Part shown: positions 1 through 6,057 of the stretch, one piece after another
How positions within the stretch are numbered: the stretch's first letter is position 1
How the letters are laid out: each line of letters opens with the position of its first letter
NCBI GenBank assembly: GCA_018054805.1
Contig: JAGPIU010000002.1
Location: 1-20,210, forward strand
Reading direction: 5' to 3'
Source: Paludibacter sp.
GTDB lineage: Bacteria; Bacteroidota; Bacteroidia; Bacteroidales; Paludibacteraceae
DNA length: 20,210 nt
Translations under genes and position numbers: made by a program
Notes under the pieces: generated by a model
The model's input: only the letters and a program-made list of their open reading frames with translations
The model's database searches: none
Told to the model about the DNA's origin: nothing

Positions 1-2006
1 TTCGTCGGCTCGACGATAGCTGGACAAGCTGGACCGATCCGGTAAATTTAGGTCGATACATTAATACATTGTTCGACGATCAGGATATTTCGGTAAATGC
101 AAATGGTACAATTGGTTATACGGTTAAGTATGATCAGCCCGGTGCTCCCGGCGATTACGATATTTATCAGTTTGTAATGCCCGAAATTGCGCGCCCCGAT
201 CAAACCATTAAGCTTTATGGAAATGTGCTCAACGAAGTTGATTCGGCTGCTGCCGTGAATCTGAAAATTACCAACCTCCGTACCAATAAAGTGGAAGTTG
301 TTACACCTTCGCTTGCCTCCGACGGTTCGTATAGTGTGAATCTGCCTTTCGAAAAATATCTTGTCGAAATTAATATGAAAGGATTTCTATATCATGCGGA
401 GGAAGTTGATCTTTCTGATCGTGCATCTTTCCTGCCAAAATTTAATTTCAAAGAAAAAATTGGAACAGAGTCGCAGGCAAAAATTGATCAGTTGATGGTG
501 AAGGTCGATACTTTCAATACGCAACTGAGTAAAATAAATAAGTCGGAGTCGTACGATCTTAAAAATACTTTTGCAGGTTATGATGATCTTTTGAATAATT
601 ACAAATCTACTCTTACCGATATTCAGAAAATTGTAAACGATCGCAAATATGCATGGCTGTCGGAAGAAACAAAATACGTGGATGTGTTGCGTAACTTTAA
701 AGTACAAAGGGCTTCGAAAGGTGCTACTTTCAAACTTGAGAATATCTTTTTCGATCTGGGAAAATCAACACTTAAGCCCGAATCGAAACCATCCCTCGAC
801 GATTTATTCAATATTCTACAAAAAAATCCTATCAGTATCGAGCTTGGCGGACATTCCGACAGTATTGGTTCGGCCGAAAGTAATCTGCAACTTTCGCAGG
901 AGCGTGTAAACTCGGTGAAGAACTACCTTGTAAACAAAGGAATAATTGCCGACAGAATAGTCGCCGTAGGATATGGCGAAGAAAAACCTGTGGCCACTAA
1001 TGATACTGACGAAGGTCGTGCGAAAAACCGCAGGGTAGAGGTGAAGATTATCGAAAAAGTTGTACAGGGACGCGAAGGTGTCGAAAACGATTTGGTGGAT
1101 AAACCCGCTGAGCCCGAAGCTGAAGTTGTGCTGCCAACGGCTGTGATAAGCGATGAAGAATTGGTGACTAAGCTCCGTAAGGCTGCTAATGTAGGTGGAA
1201 TGCCTGCCGATAGTCCCTGCAACGATAATCCTGTAGTTTCGAAAACAAAATCATCGAAAACAAAAGTGGTTCGTGAACGCAAAGTGCGCACTCCAAAAAC
1301 GACCAAAATACGAAAATCCCGTACTACAAGAGTAAGCTCTTCTGGTAGTTCCGGAGCAGCTGCAGCGGCTGCATCGGGTAGCTCCACTTCGGGTACTACA
1401 TCTTACAGTGGCTCAGGCTCGGGTTTTGGAAGTGGCTTGTCGTTCGATGAGTTTGAGAAAGCTGATTATATTTACCGACCTTTTACGGTAGGCGTTGAAA
1501 ACTTCGGAACGCTCGATAACTCATCCTTTACCGGATATAATTTGCGATTGGTGAACCGCAAAAAACTCGAAAGCAGAGGAAAAGTGCGCGAACATAATTT
1601 CGCATATTTCCCCTCAAACGATACTTACAGTTATGGCGCCGGATATCAGTATTTACGTTTTATCTCTATCAAGGACTGGACAAGCCTGCCTGTAGGTTTT
1701 GTGTGGGGATTCGAAGGAAAGTATTTTAAAAATAACGGACTGAACGGAACTACCGATGATAAAGCGTATTTCGGAATGCCATTTGGAATGAAAGGTTTAA
1801 TCAACATCAATAAGTTTGTGCTGAGCCCGGATGTGTATTATTACTATGGGTTTATATCTCCTGACGCAGAAACAAATCTTGGTATTAAGTCGAATTATTT
1901 TGGTGTGGGAGCTAATTTACGCTGGCGGTTTGTGTATGGCGGCGTGCATCTGAATCTTGGAAAAAGCATCAACTATCTTGGCATACGAGCAGGTCTTACA
2001 TTCTGA
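1..2006 (+). CDS. PD40/OmpA-family envelope protein with C-terminal barrel-like extension (5' partial)
   Basis: The reading frame is open from the left edge (first full codon at 3), so the true start lies outside; a TTG at 69 is internal. The window holds 667 residues. Residues 1-22 (starting RRLDDSWTSW) match the end of a PD40/WD40-like propeller blade. Residues about 66-139 look like a carboxypeptidase-regulatory-like beta-sandwich, followed by a helical linker. Residues 240-353 form an OmpA_C peptidoglycan-binding domain (IFFDLGKSTL; D286 and R301 fit the diaminopimelate-binding pair, 15 residues apart). Then come a Lys/Arg-rich stretch (about 414-448), a Ser/Gly/Ala linker (about 445-479) and a 180-residue aromatic, strand-rich region ending in GLTF, like an outer-membrane barrel. 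PD40-CRD-OmpA order resembles PorE of the type IX secretion system, but the extension is not part of PorE as I know it. The likely role is anchoring an outer-membrane assembly to peptidoglycan; the exact function is unknown. Confidence 0.85.
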   Translation, partial: RRLDDSWTSWTDPVNLGRYINTLFDDQDISVNANGTIGYTVKYDQPGAPGDYDIYQFVMPEIARPDQTIKLYGNVLNEVDSAAAVNLKITNLRTNKVEVVTPSLASDGSYSVNLPFEKYLVEINMKGFLYHAEEVDLSDRASFLPKFNFKEKIGTESQAKIDQLMVKVDTFNTQLSKINKSESYDLKNTFAGYDDLLNNYKSTLTDIQKIVNDRKYAWLSEETKYVDVLRNFKVQRASKGATFKLENIFFDLGKSTLKPESKPSLDDLFNILQKNPISIELGGHSDSIGSAESNLQLSQERVNSVKNYLVNKGIIADRIVAVGYGEEKPVATNDTDEGRAKNRRVEVKIIEKVVQGREGVENDLVDKPAEPEAEVVLPTAVISDEELVTKLRKAANVGGMPADSPCNDNPVVSKTKSSKTKVVRERKVRTPKTTKIRKSRTTRVSSSGSSGAAAAAASGSSTSGTTSYSGSGSGFGSGLSFDEFEKADYIYRPFTVGVENFGTLDNSSFTGYNLRLVNRKKLESRGKVREHNFAYFPSNDTYSYGAGYQYLRFISIKDWTSLPVGFVWGFEGKYFKNNGLNGTTDDKAYFGMPFGMKGLININKFVLSPDVYYYYGFISPDAETNLGIKSNYFGVGANLRWRFVYGGVHLNLGKSINYLGIRAGLTF

Positions 2007-2018
2007 TGACAAATAATT

Positions 2019-2056
2019 GAAACGGAGAGCGGCAATCTTAGTCGCTGCTCTGTTTC
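2019..2056 (+). terminator. terminator-like hairpin after the OmpA-family gene
   Basis: Arm 2019-2027 (GAAACGGAG) pairs with 2048-2056 (CTCTGTTTC) with one G-U pair. Arm 2028-2033 (AGCGGC) pairs with 2041-2046 (GTCGCT). There is one bulged G at 2047 and a 7-nt loop. The hairpin starts 13 nt after the stop codon. No T-run follows directly (the nearest is near 2070), so intrinsic termination is uncertain; it may instead protect the mRNA 3' end. Confidence 0.5.
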
Positions 2057-2139
2057 TGTGCTTTGCCGTGTTTTCAGATAATCTGCTGACTGTATGAATA
2101 CGGGCTTTTATATTGAGCGAACAAAAAAAATGAAAACTC

Positions 2140-2170
2140 TTTGTTGTTTCAAAATGATTGCCTATCTTTG
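2140..2170 (+). promoter_or_regulatory. promoter of the rpsU-xerC-hpf unit
   Basis: TTTG at 2140-2143, a 19-bp spacer and TATCTTTG at 2163-2170 give a full match to the Bacteroidetes primary-sigma consensus TTTG/N19-21/TAnnTTTG. An A-run lies just upstream. Transcription would start near 2175, leaving an AT-rich leader of about 45 nt before rpsU. No Shine-Dalgarno sequence is visible in that leader. Confidence 0.8.
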
Positions 2171-2219
2171 CAGTCCGAATTTAAAACTTAAAACAAAACA
2201 TATTAAATAACTAATAATT

Positions 2220-2411
2220 ATGATCGTAGTACCCGTAAAAGAAGGCGAAAACATTGAAAGAGCATTGAAAAAATTCAAACGTAAATTTGAAAAAACAGGT
2301 GTTGTAAAAGAATTACGTCGTCGTCAGTGTTTCGACAAACCTTCGATTGTAAAACGCGAAGAAAAAATGCACGCGGTTTACGTACAAAAAATGCAGTTAG
2401 GCGAAGAATAA
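2220..2411 (+). CDS. rpsU: 30S ribosomal protein bS21
   Basis: This 63-residue basic protein starts MIVVPVKEGENIERALKKF and matches Bacteroidetes bS21 along its whole length, including the KRKFEKTGVVKEL core. bS21 binds the 30S platform near the 3' end of 16S rRNA. In Flavobacterium ribosomes, bS21 with bS6 and bS18 is known to hold the anti-Shine-Dalgarno tail so that it is not free to pair. rpsU is first in a unit with xerC (75 nt downstream) and hpf. In F. johnsoniae rpsU itself carries a strong Shine-Dalgarno sequence, linked to autoregulation. Here the 20 nt before the ATG are only A, T and C, so that arrangement is not seen. The ATG is the only sensible start. Confidence 0.97.
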   Translation: MIVVPVKEGENIERALKKFKRKFEKTGVVKELRRRQCFDKPSIVKREEKMHAVYVQKMQLGEE

Positions 2412-2486
2412 TTTCAAATAATTGTCGGGAGGCTTGCTTTCCTGATAGATTTGTTTTATTTTCGTTGCAGAATTGGACCTACGGTT

Positions 2487-3368
2487 ATGATAAACGAATT
2501 TCTGCAATATTTACAGTATGAGAAGAATTACTCCTCTCATACTGTTTTGTCGTATCATAACGATTTGATACAATTTTGTGATTTTATGCAGCAGAAGCCT
2601 GAGGATTTCAGGGTTGATGCTGTGGATTCGACCCACCTTCAACAGTGGGTTTTGTTGTTAATGTCTGAGGGGTTGAAGCCTGCTTCAGTGTCCCGGAAAA
2701 TTTCAACGCTGAAATCTTTTTGGCGGTTTTTGCTTCGCCGGGATTATGCATTTTCAAATCCGGTTTCAGGAGTTCTTCTTCCAAAATCGGCTAAGCCACT
2801 TCCCTCTTTTTTTAAAGACAATGAAATGACTCTGGCGCTTGATGAAACTTTTCTGACTCAAGATTTTGAATCGGTGCGTAATCATTTAATAGTATTTATG
2901 TTATATGCTACCGGAATGCGACGTTCGGAATTGCTCATGCTTGTCGATGCTGATTTCGATCTTGAAGCGGGTAGCGTAAAAGTGCTCGGCAAACGAAATA
3001 AACAGCGTATTATACCTATTGGGCCTGAACTTTCCAGCAAAATAAAACATTATATAGATATAAGAAACAAAGAGGTGGAAGGAGTGCCCGAATGTTTCTT
3101 TGTTCGTTCAAATGCTAAAAAGCTTTATCCCGAAATGGTATATAAGATTGTACAACAGTTTATGCTTCCGTTTGGCAGTCTGCCAAAAAAAAGTCCCCAC
3201 GTGCTTCGTCATACATTTGCTACGGGTATTCTTAATCAGGGTGCCGATATTAATGCTGTGAAGGAATTGCTGGGACATTCGAGTCTTGCTGCCACGCAGG
3301 TATATACGCACAGTACTTTCGACGAACTATACAATATATATAAACAAGCCCATCCCCGGGCAAAATAA
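2487..3368 (+). CDS. xerC: XerC/XerD-type tyrosine recombinase
   Basis: This 293-residue protein has the XerC/D layout: an N-terminal SAM-like core-binding domain (about 1-85, starting MINEFLQYLQYEKNYSSHT) and a C-terminal catalytic domain. All catalytic residues are visible: R145 (ATGMRRSEL), K169 (VLGKRNKQR), H238 and R241 (HVLRH), H264 (LLGHSS) and the nucleophile Y273 (QVYTH). Length and motifs fit chromosome-dimer-resolution recombinases acting at dif, not phage integrases, which are usually longer. The ATG at 2487 is chosen over a TTG at 2451 because homologous Xer proteins begin at the MxxEFLxYL segment. No Shine-Dalgarno sequence is seen. It lies between rpsU and hpf (13 nt before hpf), apparently co-transcribed; I recall this trio in other Bacteroidales. 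Sequence alone does not settle XerC versus XerD. Confidence 0.9.
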   Translation: MINEFLQYLQYEKNYSSHTVLSYHNDLIQFCDFMQQKPEDFRVDAVDSTHLQQWVLLLMSEGLKPASVSRKISTLKSFWRFLLRRDYAFSNPVSGVLLPKSAKPLPSFFKDNEMTLALDETFLTQDFESVRNHLIVFMLYATGMRRSELLMLVDADFDLEAGSVKVLGKRNKQRIIPIGPELSSKIKHYIDIRNKEVEGVPECFFVRSNAKKLYPEMVYKIVQQFMLPFGSLPKKSPHVLRHTFATGILNQGADINAVKELLGHSSLAATQVYTHSTFDELYNIYKQAHPRAK

Positions 3369-3370
3369 AA

Positions 3371-3377
3371 AGGAGGT
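3371..3377 (+). promoter_or_regulatory. strong Shine-Dalgarno sequence of hpf
   Basis: AGGAGGT lies 4 nt before the ATG at 3382, a near-complete complement of the 16S rRNA 3' tail. It is one of only two canonical sites in the window and fixes the hpf start. The xerC stop codon is just upstream at 3366-3368. Confidence 0.85.
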
Positions 3378-3381
3378 ATTT

Positions 3382-3681
3382 ATGAAACTCAGGATTCAAT
3401 CCATCAATTTTGATGCTACTACTGCTTTGGAAGCTTATATTGCAAAAAAAACTTCCAAGCTCGAAAAATTCTTTGACGAAATAGTAAATGTCGAAGTATA
3501 TTTAAAGGTTGTAAAGCCCGAAACGGCTGCCAATAAAGAAGCTGAAATAAAAATATCAATACCCGGAGTGGATTTTTTTGCCTCGAAAACATGCGATACT
3601 TTTGAGGAAGCTGTTGATCTTACGGTAGATGCTGTGGATAAACAAATCAGGAAGTACAAGGAAAAGATAGCGAATAAATAA
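3382..3681 (+). CDS. hpf: ribosome hibernation-promoting factor, short form (HPF/YfiA family)
   Basis: This 99-residue protein begins MKLRIQSINFDATTALEAYI and has the single beta-alpha-beta-beta-beta-alpha domain of the HPF/RaiA family, with the typical helix segment EAYIAKKTSKLEKFF and the C-terminal helix EEAVDLTVDAVDKQIRKYKEK. It lacks the dimerising C-terminal domain of long HPF. Family members bind the 30S decoding region in stationary phase, blocking mRNA and tRNA and stabilising idle ribosomes. It may also be annotated raiA. It is the last gene of the rpsU-xerC-hpf unit; the terminator follows at 3730. The ATG at 3382 is set by the AGGAGGT site; the open frame runs further upstream into xerC, but those residues are not HPF-like. 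Strong initiation signals are unusual for this genome, as discussed in the findings. Confidence 0.93.
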   Translation: MKLRIQSINFDATTALEAYIAKKTSKLEKFFDEIVNVEVYLKVVKPETAANKEAEIKISIPGVDFFASKTCDTFEEAVDLTVDAVDKQIRKYKEKIANK

Positions 3682-3698
3682 AATATTGAGCGAAATGT

Positions 3699-3728
3699 TT
3701 TGTAATTCAAAATATATTCGTACATTTG
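3699..3728 (+). promoter_or_regulatory. promoter of the tRNA-tuf-secE-nusG-rpl-rpoBC operon
   Basis: TTTG at 3699-3702, an 18-bp spacer and TACATTTG at 3721-3728 match the Bacteroidetes promoter consensus. The predicted start, near 3733-3736, lies inside the left arm of the hpf terminator. It is the only full consensus match I find between hpf and rpoC, so it probably serves the whole unit, with possible weaker internal promoters. Confidence 0.75.
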
Positions 3729-3729
3729 C

Positions 3730-3764
3730 AAGCCGTTTGAATAGCAGTATTTAAACGGCTTTTT
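3730..3764 (+). terminator. intrinsic terminator of the rpsU-xerC-hpf unit
   Basis: AAGCCGTTT (3730-3738) pairs with AAACGGCTT (3753-3761). The stem continues through 3739-3743 with 3748-3752 (one G-U pair), giving about 14 pairs around the tetraloop GCAG. The 3' arm runs into TTTT, ending at 3764. It overlaps the start region of the next transcript. Confidence 0.8.
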
Positions 3765-3795
3765 AAACTCTAATAACCTGAAAAGTCAGGAGTTT

Positions 3796-3869
3796 GCCTC
3801 TTTAGCTCAGTTGGCCAGAGCACGTGATTTGTAATCTCGGGGTCGTTGGTTCGAATCCGACAAGAGGCT
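3796..3869 (+). tRNA. tRNA-Thr (anticodon UGU)
   Basis: A full cloverleaf: acceptor GCCTCTT/AAGAGGC, D-stem GCTC/GAGC, anticodon loop TTTGTAA with TGT at the centre, T-arm GTTGG-TTCGAAT-CCGAC and discriminator T at 3869. CCA is not encoded. The anticodon stem has a T-T mismatch at its third pair (CGTGA/TCTCG). It is the first gene of the tRNA cluster, equivalent in place to E. coli thrU. Confidence 0.96.
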
Positions 3870-3885
3870 CAAAATAGGGGAGAAA

Positions 3886-3903
3886 CCCTTTGCCACTAAA
3901 GGG
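3886..3903 (+). other. small hairpin after tRNA-Thr
   Basis: CCCTTT (3886-3891) and AAAGGG (3898-3903) form a 6-bp stem with loop GCCACT. It lies 16 nt after the tRNA and has no direct T-run. It may mark tRNA 3' processing; the rest of the 157-nt spacer is T-rich with no other structure I can support. Confidence 0.35.
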
Positions 3904-4008
3904 GAAAAGGGTAAAAATGAGTTTTTTTACACTTTGCAGAGTTTTTTTTCACAAAAATGATACCTTCCGGCTTTCCTTTAGGTGTTTGAGGGTAATTAAT
4001 AGATTGAA

Positions 4009-4026
4009 TTTTTTTTTTTTTTTTTT
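4009..4026 (+). repeat. T18 homopolymer abutting tRNA-Tyr
   Basis: Eighteen consecutive T residues run up to the first base of the tRNA-Tyr gene at 4027. The tract would be the 5' leader of the tRNA precursor just before the RNase P cut. Such tracts are slippage-prone, so the exact length may vary or be an assembly error. Confidence 0.9.
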
Positions 4027-4109
4027 GGGCAGTTACCAAAGTGGCCAACTGGGGCTGACTGTAACTCAGCTGTCTTTCGACTTCGGAGGTTCGAATCCTT
4101 CACTGCCCA
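4027..4109 (+). tRNA. tRNA-Tyr (anticodon GUA)
   Basis: A class II tRNA of 83 nt with a long variable arm. The acceptor is GGGCAGT/ACTGCCC, the anticodon stem GCTGA/TCAGC with loop CTGTAAC (anticodon GTA), and the T-arm GGAGG-TTCGAAT-CCTTC with one G-U pair. Discriminator A is at 4109 and no CCA is encoded. It occupies the place of E. coli tyrU. Confidence 0.96.
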
Positions 4110-4114
4110 CTAAA

Positions 4115-4199
4115 TGATGAGTTGATGTGTTGATGAGAAGATATGATGATCAGATGAAAATTTAATTATCACATTTGCAAATTATCACATTCTCACATT
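4115..4199 (+). repeat. degenerate GATGA / TTATCACATT spacer repeats
   Basis: The left part (4115-4157) repeats TGATG-type words seven or so times. The right part has two copies of AATTATCACATT (4164-4175 and 4180-4191, period 16), then a partial third, CTCACATT. It fills the tRNA-Tyr to tRNA-Gly spacer. I recall similar degenerate words in intergenic DNA of Bacteroidales; a function is not known to me. Confidence 0.6.
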
Positions 4200-4204
4200 A
4201 ATTT

Positions 4205-4277
4205 GCGGAAGTAGCTCAGTTGATAGAGCATTAGCCTTCCAAGCTGAGGGTCGCGGGTTTGAGCCCCGTCTTCCGCT
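4205..4277 (+). tRNA. tRNA-Gly (anticodon UCC)
   Basis: A 73-nt cloverleaf: acceptor GCGGAAG/CTTCCGC, D-stem GCTC/GAGC, anticodon loop CTTCCAA (anticodon TCC), T-arm CGGG-TTTGAGC-CCCG and discriminator T at 4277. CCA is not encoded. It stands in the place of E. coli glyT. Confidence 0.96.
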
Positions 4278-4285
4278 CTGTGAAA

Positions 4286-4327
4286 AGAGCGATTGATTTT
4301 CGGTAAAAAAAACCGGTTTTTCGCTCT
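4286..4327 (+). other. two-part hairpin in the tRNA-Gly/tRNA-Thr spacer
   Basis: AGAGCGA (4286-4292) pairs with TCGCTCT (4321-4327). Inside, CGGT (4301-4304) pairs with ACCG (4312-4315) across an A-rich loop. The structure takes up most of the spacer. It may help separate or process the flanking tRNAs; there is no terminal T-run, so a terminator is unlikely. Confidence 0.45.
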
Positions 4328-4332
4328 CACTT

Positions 4333-4404
<72 letters not shown>

Positions 4405-4460
4405 CAACTTTGTAAGCTTTTATAAAACATATAAATTAATTATTAAATAATCTTTGAGTT

Positions 4461-5648
4461 ATGGCAAAAGAAAAATTTGACAGGTCAAAACCTCACGTAA
4501 ACGTAGGTACCATTGGTCACGTTGACCACGGTAAGACTACTTTGACCGCTGCAATTACTACTGTACTTGCTAAAAAAGGACTTTCTGAATTGCGTTCGTT
4601 CGATTCAATTGATAATGCTCCTGAAGAAAAAGAACGTGGTATTACTATCAATACTTCACACGTTGAATACCAAACTGCTTCACGTCACTATGCACACGTT
4701 GACTGTCCGGGTCACGCTGACTACGTGAAGAACATGGTTACCGGTGCTGCTCAGATGGACGGTGCTATCATTGTAGTAGCTGCTACTGATGGTCCTATGC
4801 CTCAGACTCGTGAGCACATCCTTTTGGCTCGTCAGGTAAACGTTCCCCGTCTGGTTATTTTCATGAACAAATGTGATCAGGTTGATGACGAAGAAATGCT
4901 TGAACTTGTAGAAATGGAAATGCGTGAACTGCTTTCATTCTACGATTTCGATGGCGACAATACACCAGTAATCCGTGGATCTGCTCTTGGTGGATTGAAT
5001 GGTGTTCCACAGTGGGAAGACAAAATCATGGAACTGATGAATGCTGTTGATACCTGGATCGAACTTCCTCCACGTGCGGTTGATAAACCTTTCCTTATGC
5101 CTGTTGAAGACGTATTTTCGATCACTGGTCGTGGTACTGTAGCAACTGGTCGTATTGAAACCGGAATTATCAAAACAGGTGAAGAGGTTCAGATTATTGG
5201 TCTTGGACAGGGAGCTAAAAAATCAGTTGTTACCGGTGTGGAAATGTTCCGCAAAATTCTAGATGAAGGTCAGGCTGGTGATAACGTAGGTCTTCTTCTC
5301 CGTGGTATCGACAAAGAAGAAATCAAACGTGGTATGGTTATTACTCACCCGGGTAAAGTAACTCCTCACACTTCTTTCAAGGCTGCGGCTTATATCCTGA
5401 AAAAAGAAGAAGGTGGTCGTCACACTCCATTCCATAACCGCTATCGTCCACAGTTCTATATCCGTACATTGGACGTAACAGGTGAGATCACTCTTCCTGA
5501 AGGAACTGAAATGGTAATGCCAGGTGACAACCTTGAAATTACAGTAACTCTTATCTACCCAGTAGCTTGTAACGTAGGTCTTCGTTTCGCTATCCGCGAA
5601 GGTGGTCGTACAGTAGGTTCAGGTCAGATTACAGAACTGTTAGACTAA
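4461..5648 (+). CDS. tuf: elongation factor Tu
   Basis: This 395-residue protein matches EF-Tu throughout. The GTPase motifs are present: G1 GHVDHGKT (19-26), switch I RGITIN (59-64, with T62), G3 DCPGH (81-85) and G4 NKCD (136-139). Domains 2 and 3 follow, ending in [13 protein letters not shown]-Tu carries aminoacyl-tRNA to the ribosome A site as a GTP complex in the cytoplasm. It follows four tRNA genes and precedes tRNA-Trp, secE and nusG in one direction. Codon use is strongly biased (many GGT, CGT, GTT and CAC codons), as expected for a very highly expressed gene. The ATG at 4461 has no Shine-Dalgarno sequence; the leader is AT-rich. I see no second tuf copy in the window. Confidence 0.99.
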   Translation: MAKEKFDRSKPHVNVGTIGHVDHGKTTLTAAITTVLAKKGLSELRSFDSIDNAPEEKERGITINTSHVEYQTASRHYAHVDCPGHADYVKNMVTGAAQMDGAIIVVAATDGPMPQTREHILLARQVNVPRLVIFMNKCDQVDDEEMLELVEMEMRELLSFYDFDGDNTPVIRGSALGGLNGVPQWEDKIMELMNAVDTWIELPPRAVDKPFLMPVEDVFSITGRGTVATGRIETGIIKTGEEVQIIGLGQGAKKSVVTGVEMFRKILDEGQAGDNVGLLLRGIDKEEIKRGMVITHPGKVTPHTSFKAAAYILKKEEGGRHTPFHNRYRPQFYIRTLDVTGEITLPEGTEMVMPGDNLEITVTLIYPVACNVGLRFAIREGGRTVGSGQITELLD

Positions 5649-5651
5649 TTA

Positions 5652-5675
5652 CCCCCCTAACCCCCTAAAGGGGGG
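5652..5675 (+). repeat. C-run/G-run palindrome A downstream of tuf
   Basis: Two C-runs (5652-5657 and 5661-5665) face one G-run (5670-5675), so either C-run can pair with it in alternative hairpins; TAAT and ATTA flanks extend one form. It lies 3 nt after the tuf stop. I recall similar C5-6/G5-6 palindromes between genes of many Bacteroidetes. No T-run follows, so it is not a classical terminator. Confidence 0.65.
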
Positions 5676-5710
5676 ATTAGAGAGTAAATAACATCAACCC
5701 TACTAATCAA

Positions 5711-5745
5711 AGCCCTCCCTTTTAGGGGAGGGTTTGGGTGGGGCT
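5711..5745 (+). repeat. C-run/G-run palindrome B upstream of tRNA-Trp
   Basis: CCCTCCC (5713-5719) pairs with GGGAGGG (5726-5732) around a short T-rich loop. AGCCC (5711-5715) can alternatively pair with GGGCT (5741-5745). It ends 8 nt before tRNA-Trp. The core is nearly the reverse complement of the rpoB-rpoC hairpin at 12714-12732, suggesting one repeat family. Confidence 0.65.
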
Positions 5746-5753
5746 GTTAATAC

Positions 5754-5826
5754 ACGGGCGTAGCTCAGTTGGTAGAGCACTGGTCTCCAAAACCAGGTGT
5801 CGGGAGTTCGAGCCTCTCTGCCCGTG
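5754..5826 (+). tRNA. tRNA-Trp (anticodon CCA)
   Basis: A 73-nt cloverleaf: acceptor ACGGGCG/TGCCCGT with a G-U last pair, D-stem GCTC/GAGC, anticodon stem CTGGT/ACCAG with loop CTCCAAA (anticodon CCA), and a T-arm starting GGGAG-TTCGAGC. Discriminator G is at 5826, typical of tRNA-Trp. No CCA is encoded. It sits between tuf and secE, 16 nt before secE. Confidence 0.96.
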
Positions 5827-5842
5827 CAAATTCTATTTATAT

Positions 5843-6034
5843 ATGAATCCAATTAACTATATCAAAGAGTCTTATTCAGAACTTGTTCAGAAAGTTTCCT
5901 GGCCTACAAGCAAGGAACTTACTAACAGCGCTGTTGTGGTATTGGTAGCTTCCATCATTATCGCATTGGTTGTTTGGGCTATGGACCTGAGTTTTGAAGC
6001 TATCATGACATTTATCTACGAGAAGCTGTTGTAA
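5843..6034 (+). CDS. secE: preprotein translocase subunit SecE
   Basis: This 63-residue protein has the short single-span form of SecE found outside the enterobacteria. It has an amphipathic N-terminal helix with the conserved [10 protein letters not shown] segment (residues about 16-25), then one transmembrane helix (about 27-47, rich in V, I, A and L) and a short tail. SecE clamps SecY in the inner-membrane export channel. The ATG at 5843 is chosen because upstream codons of the open frame lie inside tRNA-Trp. No Shine-Dalgarno sequence is seen (TTTATAT before the start). It is followed 23 nt later by nusG; secE-nusG-rplKAJL-rpoBC is a conserved bacterial order. Confidence 0.96.
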   Translation: MNPINYIKESYSELVQKVSWPTSKELTNSAVVVLVASIIIALVVWAMDLSFEAIMTFIYEKLL

Positions 6035-6044
6035 TTAAATTTTT

Positions 6045-6051
6045 AGGAGGG
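6045..6051 (+). promoter_or_regulatory. strong Shine-Dalgarno sequence of nusG
   Basis: AGGAGGG lies 6 nt before a GTG start at 6058. Together with that of hpf, it is the only canonical site seen in this window. It supports GTG as the nusG start instead of the internal ATG 11 codons later. Confidence 0.85.
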
Positions 6052-6057
6052 AAAGAA

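Noticed and set aside
923..1387. Minus-strand open frame (154 codons) within the OmpA-family gene
   Set aside because: It mirrors the Ser/Gly and Lys/Arg linker in antisense and has low-complexity Ser/Thr content with no domain.
2451..2486. Extension of xerC to an upstream TTG
   Set aside because: The added residues (MFYFRCRIGPTV) are not Xer-like, and ATG 2487 gives the normal N-terminus and length.
2487..3368. Recombinase as sign of an integrative element inserted near the tRNA cluster
   Set aside because: It has Xer length and motifs and is embedded in a housekeeping unit; no direct repeats, cargo genes or tRNA-end duplication (attachment sites) are seen.
4449..4456. Possible -7 element (AATCTTTG) just before tuf
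   Set aside because: It lacks the TA of the consensus and ends 4 nt before the ATG, leaving no room for a leader.
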